This document shows, piece after piece, positions 16,201 to 25,300 of a stretch of 64,000 bases of DNA. A program made the position numbers and the translations under genes. The notes beneath the pieces are model-generated. The model saw nothing but the letters and a program-made list of their open reading frames with translations. It was not told the origin of the DNA and ran no database searches. Within the stretch, counting starts at the first letter, position 1; every line of letters starts with the position of its first letter. The DNA comes from Kineosporiaceae bacterium SCSIO 59966. GTDB taxonomy: Bacteria > Actinomycetota > Actinomycetes > Actinomycetales > SCSIO-59966. The stretch covers positions 1,860,001 to 1,924,000 of the forward strand of contig CP052876.1 of the NCBI GenBank assembly GCA_020881835.1, read 5' to 3'.

Positions 16201-17397
16201 TCAGTCCCTTCCCCGTCGCAGCAGTGACAGCCTGCGTCCGGTCCGCTCGCTGCGACGCGCGGGCGGGGCAGCAGCGGCGGAGTCGTCCCCGCGGAGCCGC
16301 TGGTCGGCGAGGTTGCGGATCGCGACGCTCACCGGGTGCTGCGGGTCGTCGAGGACGAGCGGCACCCCCTTGTTGATGGAGGCGGAGACGGCCCTGCTGC
16401 TGGGCACCTGAGCCGCGATCGGGCACTTGAGGGTCTGCTCGACGTCCGCGATGGACAGTCCCACCTTGGAGTCCGACCGGTTGAGCACCACCTGCCAGCT
16501 CTCCCTCGGGTAGCCCAGGAGGTCGAGCATGTCGAGCGTCAGCCGCAGGTTCTTCAGCGCCGGGATGTCGAGCGTCGCCAGGAGGACGTAGGCGTCGGCG
16601 CCGTCGAAGGCCGCCAGGACGTGCTCGGTGAACGCCGGCGGGGTGTCGATGACGATGTGGTCGTACATGCCGCGCAGCACCGCCAGCAGCTCGGCCACGA
16701 CCGGCACCGGGATCCGGTCGGCCTCGCCCGGTTCCAGCGGCGCGCAGATGGTGTCCAGACCTGCCGAGTGGGGGGTGATGAGGTTCTTCACCCCCTGCTC
16801 GTCGAGCTTGCCCTCCATCGCGATGGCGTCGACGATCGTGCGCGCCGGCAGCAGCTGCAGCGCGATGGCGACGTCACCGAAGGCCAGGTCGAGGTCGAGG
16901 AGGCACACGCGCTCACGTCCCCCGGCGGCGAGGGCCACGGCGAGGTTCGTCGCCAGCGTGGTCTTGCCGCAGCCGCCCTTCGCCGAGAACACGACCGCCA
17001 CCCGGCCACGGCCCGTGGACGGCTCGTGCCCCTGGAGGCCGAGCATCCGGCGACTGACGTCGAGGCTGCGCCGGCACGCCTCGGCGAGCGCCGCCAGATC
17101 CTCGGGGTTGACCACCTCCCGGACGCCGGCACGCAGGCTCTGGGCCAGCACCGTCACCTCGAGACGGTGCCGGAGCAGGATGACGCCGAGCTCGGGACGC
17201 TCGAGCCGGTGGGTCTCCGCGATCTCCAGGGCCGCGGCGAGGTCGACGTCGGGCCCGACGACGAGGAGGAGCTCGGAGCGGTGCTCGGCCAGCGCCCGGC
17301 GCGTGGCGGGTACCGAGTCGAGAACCGTGACGTCCGTGCCGAGCGCGAAGTGGTAGCTCTCCGCCGCGGCCGAATCAGGTTCGAGCAGGAGGGTCAC
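16201..17397 (-). CDS. cpaE: CpaE/TadZ-like MinD/ParA ATPase
   Basis: 398 residues. A receiver-like N-terminal domain (to ~120; ELGVILLRHRLEVTVLAQSL, GVREVVNPEDLAALAEACRR) precedes a deviant Walker A FSAKGGCGKTTLATN at 138-151, then LLDLDLAFGDVAIALQL and HIVIDTPPAFTEHVLAAFDG. TadZ/CpaE proteins position the Flp pilus machine at the cell pole. The GTG start overlaps the cpaB stop (GTGA). Confidence 0.92.
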   Translation of the reverse strand: MTLLLEPDSAAAESYHFALGTDVTVLDSVPATRRALAEHRSELLLVVGPDVDLAAALEIAETHRLERPELGVILLRHRLEVTVLAQSLRAGVREVVNPEDLAALAEACRRSLDVSRRMLGLQGHEPSTGRGRVAVVFSAKGGCGKTTLATNLAVALAAGGRERVCLLDLDLAFGDVAIALQLLPARTIVDAIAMEGKLDEQGVKNLITPHSAGLDTICAPLEPGEADRIPVPVVAELLAVLRGMYDHIVIDTPPAFTEHVLAAFDGADAYVLLATLDIPALKNLRLTLDMLDLLGYPRESWQVVLNRSDSKVGLSIADVEQTLKCPIAAQVPSSRAVSASINKGVPLVLDDPQHPVSVAIRNLADQRLRGDDSAAAAPPARRSERTGRRLSLLRRGRD

Positions 17398-18179
17398 GGC
17401 CCCTCCACCGCCGCGAAGAGCATGCCGTCGTCGATGGTGCCGGCCGGCACCTCGGTGCCGCTGCCGAGCAGGGCGGCGTAGAGCGTGCCGGTCTGGACGC
17501 CGTGCACGAGCCGCTGGCCGTCCTGCGGCGTCAGCGCCAACGTGACGAGGGCGGTCGGCACCTGCTCGGCCTGCTGCTGGTCGTCTCCGGTCGGCGTCTG
17601 CGCGGTGCCGAGCGTGGTGCTGCCTACGGCCAGGACCTCCACCTTCGGCAGGAGGACCCGCGTGACGTCCTCCTCGGCCGTCAGCTCCTGGCCCTCCTCG
17701 CCGTCGCCGGCTGCCTCAGGCTCGGCCTGGGTGGTGTGGTAAACGGCGATCTCGGACCCTGGCCGCAGGAACGGACCGACACGTCCGGGGTCGGACAGCT
17801 GCACCGTCACGGCGACCATCCCCTCCGGGACGACGAGCGCCGTCTGCCCGGAGGTCTGGGTGCCGAACCGACGCGCCAGGACGATCTCGCCCGGGGCGAT
17901 CGAGGACATCGCGACCTGGCTGCCCATGTCGTCGGTCACCTCGGTGAGCGCGCCGTCAGGGACGCCCTTCGCGGCAACGAGACTGGTCTGCAGCAGGCCA
18001 CGTTCGACGGCGTCGGCCGCCGTCGTGCCCGCTGGCACCTCGCGGGTGCTGACGTACACCTCGACGGTCTCCTGACCGGCCACCGCACGCTGATCGGCCG
18101 AGCGCGCGTACGCCAAGACGCCGACAGCGCCCACAGCCGCCAGCGCGACGGCGACGACGATGACCAACATTCGCTTCAT
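17394..18179 (-). CDS. cpaB: Flp pilus assembly protein CpaB (RcpC-like)
   Basis: 261 residues. An N-terminal signal anchor (KRMLVIVVAVALAAVGAVGV) is followed by a SAF domain (VYVSTREVPAGTTAADAVER, IAPGEIVLARRFG) and the CpaB beta domain (VPEGMVAVTVQLSDPGRVGP, FLRPGSEIAVYHT). CpaB binds near the outer part of the pilus conduit; in actinobacteria it presumably acts at the cell wall. The ATG overlaps the stop of the small Flp-like gene (ATGA). Confidence 0.88.
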   Translation of the reverse strand: MKRMLVIVVAVALAAVGAVGVLAYARSADQRAVAGQETVEVYVSTREVPAGTTAADAVERGLLQTSLVAAKGVPDGALTEVTDDMGSQVAMSSIAPGEIVLARRFGTQTSGQTALVVPEGMVAVTVQLSDPGRVGPFLRPGSEIAVYHTTQAEPEAAGDGEEGQELTAEEDVTRVLLPKVEVLAVGSTTLGTAQTPTGDDQQQAEQVPTALVTLALTPQDGQRLVHGVQTGTLYAALLGSGTEVPAGTIDDGMLFAAVEGP

Positions 18180-18367
18180 GTTTCGTCTCTCCAGACGAGG
18201 TGGCCGCCAGTGAAGGCGGCGTTAGGGACAAGCGCGTCGAGCAGATCAGGGATGGTGAACAGAGCAACCGTTGCTCCGCCGAAGGCGGCGACCGCGACAA
18301 CGATGACTGCCGCGATGAAGCCAGCCAGAATCCCGTACTCGGCCGTGACGACACCGTTCTCGTTCAT
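18176..18367 (-). CDS. Second Flp-type pilin-like protein
   Basis: 63 residues: MNENGVVTAEYGILAGF with a class III cleavage pattern (G|VVTAEY, Glu at +5, Tyr at +6), a hydrophobic helix, and a C-terminal tail longer than that of the main pilin (LLDALVPNAAFTGG). The ATG at 18365-18367 is chosen because AAGGAG lies 6 nt upstream on the minus strand. It is the first gene after the hairpin that separates it from flp, and it is coupled to cpaB. It may be a minor pilin or pseudopilin. Confidence 0.8.
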   Translation of the reverse strand: MNENGVVTAEYGILAGFIAAVIVVAVAAFGGATVALFTIPDLLDALVPNAAFTGGHLVWRDET

Positions 18368-18385
18368 CACATGCTCCTTGACCAA

Positions 18386-18424
18386 GCGGGGGGGTGCGGC
18401 TGCGTAGCAGCCTCTCCCCCCCGC
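18386..18424 (-). terminator. Strong nested hairpin between the two flp genes
   Basis: A perfect 9-bp G/C outer stem (18386-18394 with 18416-18424, GCGGGGGGG against its complement) encloses a perfect 6-bp inner stem (GGCTGC 18398-18403 with GCAGCC 18407-18412) and a 3-nt loop. No U-tract follows. In the leftward Tad operon it sits just after flp. It could terminate most transcripts or protect the flp mRNA 3' end, giving more pilin than machinery. Confidence 0.65.
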
Positions 18425-18436
18425 GACGACCCTTGG

Positions 18437-18628
18437 TCAGCTGGCGGTAACGCCGAGCTTCACGGCGACGGAGTTGAACAGCGCCTGAAGGTTCGTGCCG
18501 AGCAGCGTGACACCGGCGATGATCGCCACGGCGATGAGGGCCACCATGAGGCCGTACTCGACGGCGGTCGCGCCCTCGTCCTTGGTGCGAGCGGCGCGGT
18601 TCTGCAGGTACACGTAAGCCTTGACCAT
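18437..18628 (-). CDS. flp: Flp major pilin
   Basis: 63 residues: VKAYVYLQNRAARTKDEG, then the class III prepilin motif G|ATAVEYGLMVALIAVAIIAG (cleavage after Gly, Glu +5, Tyr +6) and a short C-terminus ending LGVTAS. The ATG at 18626-18628 has AAGGAG 6 nt upstream, a better Shine-Dalgarno than most genes here, which fits high expression. It is the first gene of the leftward Tad operon. Confidence 0.9.
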   Translation of the reverse strand: MVKAYVYLQNRAARTKDEGATAVEYGLMVALIAVAIIAGVTLLGTNLQALFNSVAVKLGVTAS

Positions 18629-18865
18629 CTGGAGCTCCTTGTGTCTGGCGGGGGATGGCCCACCCATCCCCGCTGACATCAAGGTTCGCCGCAGCAGCGC
18701 ACCCGTCACCACGGGTGATCGGGTCGAGCGCTCGTCACAACCAGACGACGGCGCCTCGGCCGAACGGCTGATCCTCAGGAGTCACTGACCAGCAGCGTGG
18801 ATCGGTCAGCACGTCACCGGCGTGCCACGCCGGCAACCCACCAGTTTGCGGGCACTGGGACCTGG

Positions 18866-18888
18866 GGTGGCGGGACTGCATGATCACG
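18866..18888 (+). repeat. Dispersed repeat X, copy at island edge
   Basis: 23 nt matching the copies at 49437, 49491, 50984, 51024 and 51061 with one change (GGACTGC for GGATTGC). The shared core is GCATGATCACG. It lies 420 nt before the defence genes. Confidence 0.75.
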
Positions 18889-19157
18889 AACAGGGGTTCT
18901 CGATTGATCACGAAGGTCGAGCTTCAGACGGGGACGCCGAAGGACCTGGCGGCGTCCCATTCAGGGGGGAGGGGACGCCGCCAAGTCCGAGCACTACGTC
19001 GGCAGCGGGCCGATGGACGTTACAGGCGTCAACCGGAAGCGCCGGCGACGAGCCAGTTGCTCCTCCGGGAGCATTACCCGTCAGCCGCGGAGGCCGCGCT
19101 GGCCTCGGCTAGCCAGGTCGGCAGCTCGGCACGGCCGGTGACTCCCGGGTGACGCGA

Positions 19158-19163
19158 TAGGCT
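19158..19163 (+). promoter_or_regulatory. Possible -10 box upstream of the defence operon
   Basis: TAGGCT, followed by 6 nt and a GTG at 19170. This would give a leaderless transcript starting about 120 nt before the DruH-like start. The -35 is not convincing. Confidence 0.3.
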
Positions 19164-19288
19164 TGACGAGTGATTCCCGAGATCGCCGAGGCACTTCCAG
19201 TGCCCCGGCGACGAGCGCGGGGCTCAGGGTGTCAGACCAGGACGGGAGCATCGTCTCACCAGCACGGGCTGAGTGAACGGGGGCAGAA

Positions 19289-22200
19289 GTGGATCAAGCG
19301 TGGCTGGAGTATCAGCGGTGGACGGAGGCCATCGCAGAAGTGGTCTACCCGTCCCGGGAAGATGCCGTACCGGTCTACCTGGACCTCGAGGACGAGGTCC
19401 TAGACCGCCTCGCTTCGGCGGCGGGCCACGAGGGATCGGCGAGGGACGGCCTGCGGGACGCGGTGACTGCGGTGACCGTGTCCCGCGGCATCTTTTCTCT
19501 GGGTCGGCTGTCCGCGGAGGCGCGGGCGTGGCGCCAGTCGCGTGACCGGCGGCATCCGCCTCCCTGGCTGGCGTTCCTGGCGATCACGGTGCTGGCCGCG
19601 GAGGCCATGGGGGCGGCCGATGACGGCTTCAATCAGAACAACTACTACGCCCGCCTCTGCTCCTTACTACAAGTTCCGGTGGACTCCCCGGAGGTCCGCT
19701 CGCAGTACATGGAGCGTGCCGAGCAGATGTGGGGCGACCTCAACCGCTGGCTGGAGGGCCTCGAAGGACGACGCGGTACGCCAACGGCGTATGCGCTCTC
19801 GTTCCGCTACGTGGGTCTGCCGATGTCACAGGCTCTCGTCCGCGCAGGAGATCGGCGCAAGTTCCCGCTGTTCTTTGCTCAGTACGGTCTCCCAGCCGGC
19901 ACCGAGTTTTCGCCCGAGGCGCTCGAGCGGTATCTGGACGCCTGGTTCGCGAGCGAGTCCTGCCCCTTCTCGCCCTCCCTTAAGAAGCTCTGGGAGAAGG
20001 ACTCCGCACGCGAGCGCATCGCCGCGGTCGCTGCTGTCGAACTCGTGGGCTGGGATGGAACGGTCCCGTCGAACCAGGTCGTTGGGTCACCGACCCTCCA
20101 GCGGGTCGGCCTCATGGCCCAACTCCGCCGCGGCTTCATGGGTGAGAGCCTCGACCTCGCGCTCACCCTACGGGCTGGGGCTGAGGACGAATTCGGAGCC
20201 GGCATGCGGGTGGAGGCGGCTGCCGGACAGTGGATGCCGGTCGGCTTGGTCCCCGCCGTCGCGAACGTCTGGCGCACGAGTTACTCCAGCGACATCGACG
20301 TGAAGTCAGTGCTCGAGGGGGTAGTCAGGATGAAGCCTGCTGTCGGCGACGACCGGGTGCTCACGCATCACCCGCGCAGCATCGTGCCGCTGGTCTTCGA
20401 CGAACTGCAAGCCGCGTATCTGGAGGCCGAACGGCTTCAGCTCAACGTCGACAGCCTCCTCCTCGTGCGTACCGAGACCAAGGGCCGCCCGTTGGCCTCT
20501 AACGTCGTCAAGGTTCTGGAGGGCTGCGCGCGCCCGGGCTTCACGATTCACCAGTCGATGGACAGACTACCCGCGGGGTGGACCCTGGTCGCCGGCGTCC
20601 AGCTGTTCGGATCGCCCGGACCGGGCACGTACAACGAGCTGGTGCCCCTGGCTCGAGACCAGCTGACCATCGCCGGGGGCATGCGGATCCCGTCGCGGAT
20701 CCGGAAGTGGTCCGTCGTGTCGCCGCCCGAGGTGCGCGCCTCCGTGGAGTCCGCCGCGGATCTCAGGCTCGTGCTCACCGACGGGGAAGATCTCAAGAAG
20801 GAGCTCCGGTCCTGGACCGCGCGCGGCGGCGCTCTCGTGGTGCCGCTCGCCGAGGCCGAACTCTCGGTGGGCGACTACAGCCTCGCCCTCTACGCGGGTA
20901 ACGCCAAGGCACCGCTGCAGCGCGCGACCGTGCGCCTCAGGTCGGCGGACGTGGTGGACGCGGCGTGGGACTTGTCGCCGCGCCTCGTGTACGAGCTATC
21001 TGAGCCGGGTGGCCCCTTCGGTGTCCTCTCGGCACGCGAGATCGACGGAGATGTCTCGAAGGTCTTCGTCGACGGGGCCCTCACCGTCGGCGTGAGGCCC
21101 CGGGAGCCGGGCGTCACCCTTCGGGCGCCGACGAGGGCCGGATGGTCGCCTCCGCACGCGACTCCACCTCCCCCCGTCGTGAAGATCGGGGCTCCGGAGG
21201 CCGGCTCCTGCGTCGTCACGGGCGCGCACCACCTGGAGTACCCCACGTTCATGGGCGGCTGGCAGCCGAAGTACATCGAGGGTGTGTGCCGATACTGCGG
21301 CCTGGTCAAACGGTCTCCGGGATGGATCCCGCGCAACGGCTTCAGGAAGTCGTCTGCCGGTGGCGTTCACGTCGACGTGGCCGACCTTCCGCCGGTCGAC
21401 GGTCAGACATCGAGGCTGTGGGACGCCGCTCTCGACACGCTGATGCACCTGGGGGGTGGGTCAGCGAGGGCCCTCACCACCGTTGCCTCGCAGATCGACG
21501 GGAGCGCGCTCTTCACCAGCGCCTTTCCCACACGCCTGGAGCTCCTCGGGCACATCGCCGTCGAGCGGTCGGACGACGGCACGCCTGAGCGGTGGGAGAT
21601 CTCGCCCTCGTGCCTGGTGGTCCGAGGACCCGACTCGCTCGAGCTGGTGGGCTTCTGGCCCGACGACCTTGTGGCGACGCTCCTCGATCGGTTCGCGGAT
21701 TCAGACGTCCGGCTGCAGGAGCAGCCCGCCGAGGACCAGCCGACCCGTCGCTTGCTGGAGGGTGCGCACGTGGAGCTCGTGGAGGAGGATGCCGAACCCC
21801 TCGGTTTGGTCGTGCGCGACCCGTGCACGCAGATCCTCGGGGCGCTGCCGGTGCTCTCCGAGGTCGCTGTGACCCACCCACGCGTGCCCATGCCAGGGTT
21901 CAGTCAGGCAGAGAGGTTCGACGTGGCCTCCGCGTCGTGGGTCCAGACCAGTGACGTCTCCCGTCCAGGGGCGTACCGCCTCGCTCGAGGGTTCGAGCGT
22001 TTGCATGTCTACCGCTCGGAGAGCGACGTGGTACGGCGATCCGCCGTCCTGGGATCCGTCCACCTCGTGAAGTACCTGGCAGCGAACGCCCTCGGTCATT
22101 CGTTGGTGACCTTCCTCCCCAGACGCCAGGGCGTAGTCGTGCCGCTCGGCTGCGACCTGCCGGGCCTGTACGCGCGCGCGGCCGTGCTGGCGAGCGGGGA

Positions 22201-22309
22201 GCTGCCCCAACGAAAGCGCCTCACCGGCGAGCACGAGCGCCCGTGCCTCCTCTACCCGTCGATCACCCAGGAGCAGGCCGACCTGCTCGTGACCCTGCTC
22301 TCTCGATAG
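19289..22309 (+). CDS. DruH-like protein of a Druantia type III-like system
   Basis: 1006 residues with no ATPase or nuclease motif that I recognise. The N-terminal ~300 residues are helical (FNQNNYYARLCSLLQVPVDS, PTAYALSFRYVGLPMSQALV). The middle looks beta-rich, with a possible metal site at C641, C667 and C670 (GVCRYCGLVKRSPGW). The C-terminal ~250 residues are mixed. Size, order and tight coupling to a large DUF1998 helicase match the DruH-DruE layout of Druantia type III phage defence, and that context is the main basis for the name. The GTG start is the only one after an in-frame stop at 19274, with GGGGG about 6 nt upstream. The downstream helicase starts 9 nt after its stop. Confidence 0.6.
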   Translation: MDQAWLEYQRWTEAIAEVVYPSREDAVPVYLDLEDEVLDRLASAAGHEGSARDGLRDAVTAVTVSRGIFSLGRLSAEARAWRQSRDRRHPPPWLAFLAITVLAAEAMGAADDGFNQNNYYARLCSLLQVPVDSPEVRSQYMERAEQMWGDLNRWLEGLEGRRGTPTAYALSFRYVGLPMSQALVRAGDRRKFPLFFAQYGLPAGTEFSPEALERYLDAWFASESCPFSPSLKKLWEKDSARERIAAVAAVELVGWDGTVPSNQVVGSPTLQRVGLMAQLRRGFMGESLDLALTLRAGAEDEFGAGMRVEAAAGQWMPVGLVPAVANVWRTSYSSDIDVKSVLEGVVRMKPAVGDDRVLTHHPRSIVPLVFDELQAAYLEAERLQLNVDSLLLVRTETKGRPLASNVVKVLEGCARPGFTIHQSMDRLPAGWTLVAGVQLFGSPGPGTYNELVPLARDQLTIAGGMRIPSRIRKWSVVSPPEVRASVESAADLRLVLTDGEDLKKELRSWTARGGALVVPLAEAELSVGDYSLALYAGNAKAPLQRATVRLRSADVVDAAWDLSPRLVYELSEPGGPFGVLSAREIDGDVSKVFVDGALTVGVRPREPGVTLRAPTRAGWSPPHATPPPPVVKIGAPEAGSCVVTGAHHLEYPTFMGGWQPKYIEGVCRYCGLVKRSPGWIPRNGFRKSSAGGVHVDVADLPPVDGQTSRLWDAALDTLMHLGGGSARALTTVASQIDGSALFTSAFPTRLELLGHIAVERSDDGTPERWEISPSCLVVRGPDSLELVGFWPDDLVATLLDRFADSDVRLQEQPAEDQPTRRLLEGAHVELVEEDAEPLGLVVRDPCTQILGALPVLSEVAVTHPRVPMPGFSQAERFDVASASWVQTSDVSRPGAYRLARGFERLHVYRSESDVVRRSAVLGSVHLVKYLAANALGHSLVTFLPRRQGVVVPLGCDLPGLYARAAVLASGELPQRKRLTGEHERPCLLYPSITQEQADLLVTLLSR

Positions 22310-22318
22310 GTGGCAGCC

Positions 22319-25300
22319 ATGGATCCGACAAACCCGAAGCGCCTCGCCGACGACCTGCGGGACGCGTACATGAGGTACTTCGACACCGCCTTCTGGCTCG
22401 CGGACGAGTCATTGATGCGCGAGCGACGTGCGTTGCTGGAGCAGCCGGGCGCGCTTGTGGGCGGAGTCCTCCTCGAGCCGGTCGTGCCCTATCCGAACGT
22501 CGTGCCGATGCTCGACGTCGCCGACGACGTGGGTCTGAGTCGCGAGACCGCCCGGCGGGTGGCCCGTGCCGTCTTTCCCGGCACAGACCCCGCCGACCTC
22601 CGACTGCGCCAGCACCAGGCCGAGGCGATCCGCAAGGCGCTCCACCCCGATGCCGGCCAGAACGTCGTCGTGACCTCGGGGACAGGATCCGGCAAGACGG
22701 AGTCGTTCCTCCTCCCGGTGCTGCTGCGCCTTGTCGAGGAGTCACGGGCATGGGGCCGCCAGCACGGCGGCAACTGGTGGTGGTCAGCGGCTGACCCTCA
22801 GTGGGTCCCGGTCCGGCACGCTGAGGCGCGGGCGGCGGCGATGAGGACGATCGTCCTCTACCCGACCAACGCGCTCGTCGAGGACCAGATGACGCGCCTG
22901 CGCCGTGCAGTTCGGGTGCTCCGCGAGCAGTCGCCGGAGACCCCGATCTGGTTCGGTCGCTACACCGGGATCACGGAGGGGTCCGGGCCGAACCCGTCGA
23001 GCAAGGCAGCGGCACAGGCTGTCGCGGCCAGCCTCCGACAACTCGAGGCCGAGCACGAGGCGCTTCTCCGCGCCAACGAGGAGGCGGTGCGCGAAGGTCG
23101 GCCGGCAGACCAGATCGACCTGAGCCAGTTCCAGGACCCGCGATCCGGCGAGATGCTCACCCGCTGGGACATGATCGCCAGCCCGCCGGATGTCTTGATC
23201 ACGAACTACTCCATGCTCAACACAATCATGATGCGCGCTTTCGAGGCGCCGATGTTCGACAAGACCGCTGCGTGGCTCCGTTCAGACCCGGCAAACGTGC
23301 TGACGCTGGTGGTCGACGAGCTGCACCTCTACCGCGGGACGCAGGGCAGCGAGGTCGCGATGGTCGTCAGGGCGCTCCTCCGACGTCTCGGCTTGGAACC
23401 AACCTCGTCGCAACTCCGCATCATTGGCACGTCGGCCTCCCTCGACGCCTCGCAAGCGGGGTTGGCGTACCTCGAGCAGTTCTTCGGCGTGCCGGCCGAG
23501 TCTTTCCACCTCGAGCCGGGCGAGCAGGCGACGCTCGACCGGCCGCCCGCCCTGACGCGGGCGGAGGTCGCGGAGTGGTCGCGTCCGGTCAACGAGGTCT
23601 CCCGGCTGCTGGCGACCGCCTGTGCGGACGCCGAGACGGGCCGCCTCCGAGCGACTGATCTGGACACGATCGCCAGGCGGTTGTTCCCGCACGACGAAGA
23701 TCGCAACGAACTCCTGGCACACGTCCTCGAATGGCTCGCGTCGCACCAGCCGGGAAGCGCCGATGCAAGCGGCCTGTTCGTGCCCCTGCGAGCCCATGTG
23801 TTCGTAAGGACGCCACGAGGCGTCTGGGCGTGCTCGAACGCGCACTGCTCGGGTGTCGAGGCACGGTCTGAGGGGCGAGCAGTCGGCAAACTTTACATCA
23901 GCCCGCTGAACACGTGCACTCACTGCGGAAGCCGCGTCCTGGAGCTGCTCTACTGCTACGAGTGCGGCGACGCCTCGCTAGGCGGGTTCGTGCTCGATGA
24001 GAAGGGGAACCAGACCCTGCTTGGGCCGGGACCAGTGACTGAGGGCCAGAGCGGCAAGCCGGTCTTCCTGCGGGTCAGGGACCAGTTCACCTGGTACCGG
24101 CCCGGGCTGCTCCCGCTGGGCAAGGACTGGACTGCCCACGGCCTCAAGTTCGCGTTCCAGGCTGTCGCCTGGAACCCGGCGCTCGGGTGCGTAGAGGCGC
24201 CCGCAAGCGCGCCGACAGGCGTTGGGGTCACCGTCGCCAACGCCGCACAGACGGATCGGGTCCCCGCCTTGCCGACGCGCTGCCCGTCCTGCGGCTTCGA
24301 CGCGAAGCAGCACGACGGCTCGGCCTTCAAGTCGGGGCGGGTCCGATCACCCATCCGCGCCCACACGTCCGGGCTCGCGGCGGCTACGGAGCTGTACCTC
24401 TCGCAACTCATCCGTTCGCTGGCAGAGGGACGCGACGGGCTCGAAGCCATCACCGACGCCAAGACCATCGTCTTCACGGACAGCCGAGACGACGCTGCTC
24501 GCACCGCGGCTGGCGTGAGCCGAAACCACCACCGCGACCTCGTACGCCAGGTACTCCGCCAGGAGATCACGCGTGCTCCCGACCCGCAGGCGATCCTCGA
24601 CGCCATGACAGACGCCGCGGCGATGGCTCAGGACTTCGGCCCCGCTCGGGTCGCCCGCCTCATGCAGAAGATGGGGCAGGCCCTCGGGCCGGACCAGCAG
24701 GCGGCGTTGGACGCGGCCTACGTTACGCTCGGCGACAGTTCTCAAGTACCTATCGGCGAAGTCTTCGCGCGCGTCACGCGTTCGCTAGTCGCCCTCGGCG
24801 CGAACCCTGGAGGCACCAGCCCTTGGAACCGTCATCTTGAGGACGGCCCGCAGGCGACGACCCCCTGGTACCGCGCCTTTCCACCCCCCTTCCCCGGCGC
24901 CTGGCCCGTACCGCCCGTGGCTCAGGGCCAAGAGAAGCTGCAGCGCCAGCTTCGCGCTTCGGTCGTCGAGGCCACGTTCGACCGAGCGCGCCGTGACCTG
25001 GAGTCCGTGGGCATCGCCCGGCTGGGGATCGCCAGTTTGCAGCCCCTGGACGGACCGCTCGACGATGATCAGCAGCACGAAGTGATGGCCTCCGTCATCC
25101 GCATCCTCGGGACGCTCAAACGGTACGAGGAGAGCACTGCGGGCGGCATCCAGCCGGAGGCCGTCATGCCTCCGGCGGTGCGGCGCTACCTGGAGGCTGT
25201 CGCCAGACATCTCGGATTGCCGGCCCACGACGTAGTCGACCAGGTCGAGCGTCTCGCTGGGAGTCCGTCCACGCTGGAAGCGGTCTCTGGGTGGCTGCTT

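Larger units (their letters stand above)
18629..19288. other. 660-nt intergenic junction between Tad locus and defence island
   Basis: The left end must hold the flp promoter (leftward) but I see no clear -35/-10. It contains one copy of the dispersed GCATGATCACG repeat (18866-18888), a second TGATCACGAA at 18905-18914, and near the right end a -10-like TAGGCT (19158-19163) six nt before a GTG at 19170. That GTG opens a short reading frame (MIPEIAEALPVPRRRARGSG) that overlaps the start of the DruH-like gene; a leader peptide or remnant is possible. Confidence 0.5.

Noticed and set aside
19170-19403. Short frame ahead of and overlapping the DruH-like gene as a full gene
   Set aside because: Its second half overlaps the DruH-like gene in another frame and turns Arg/Ser-rich; only the leader possibility is kept as a finding.
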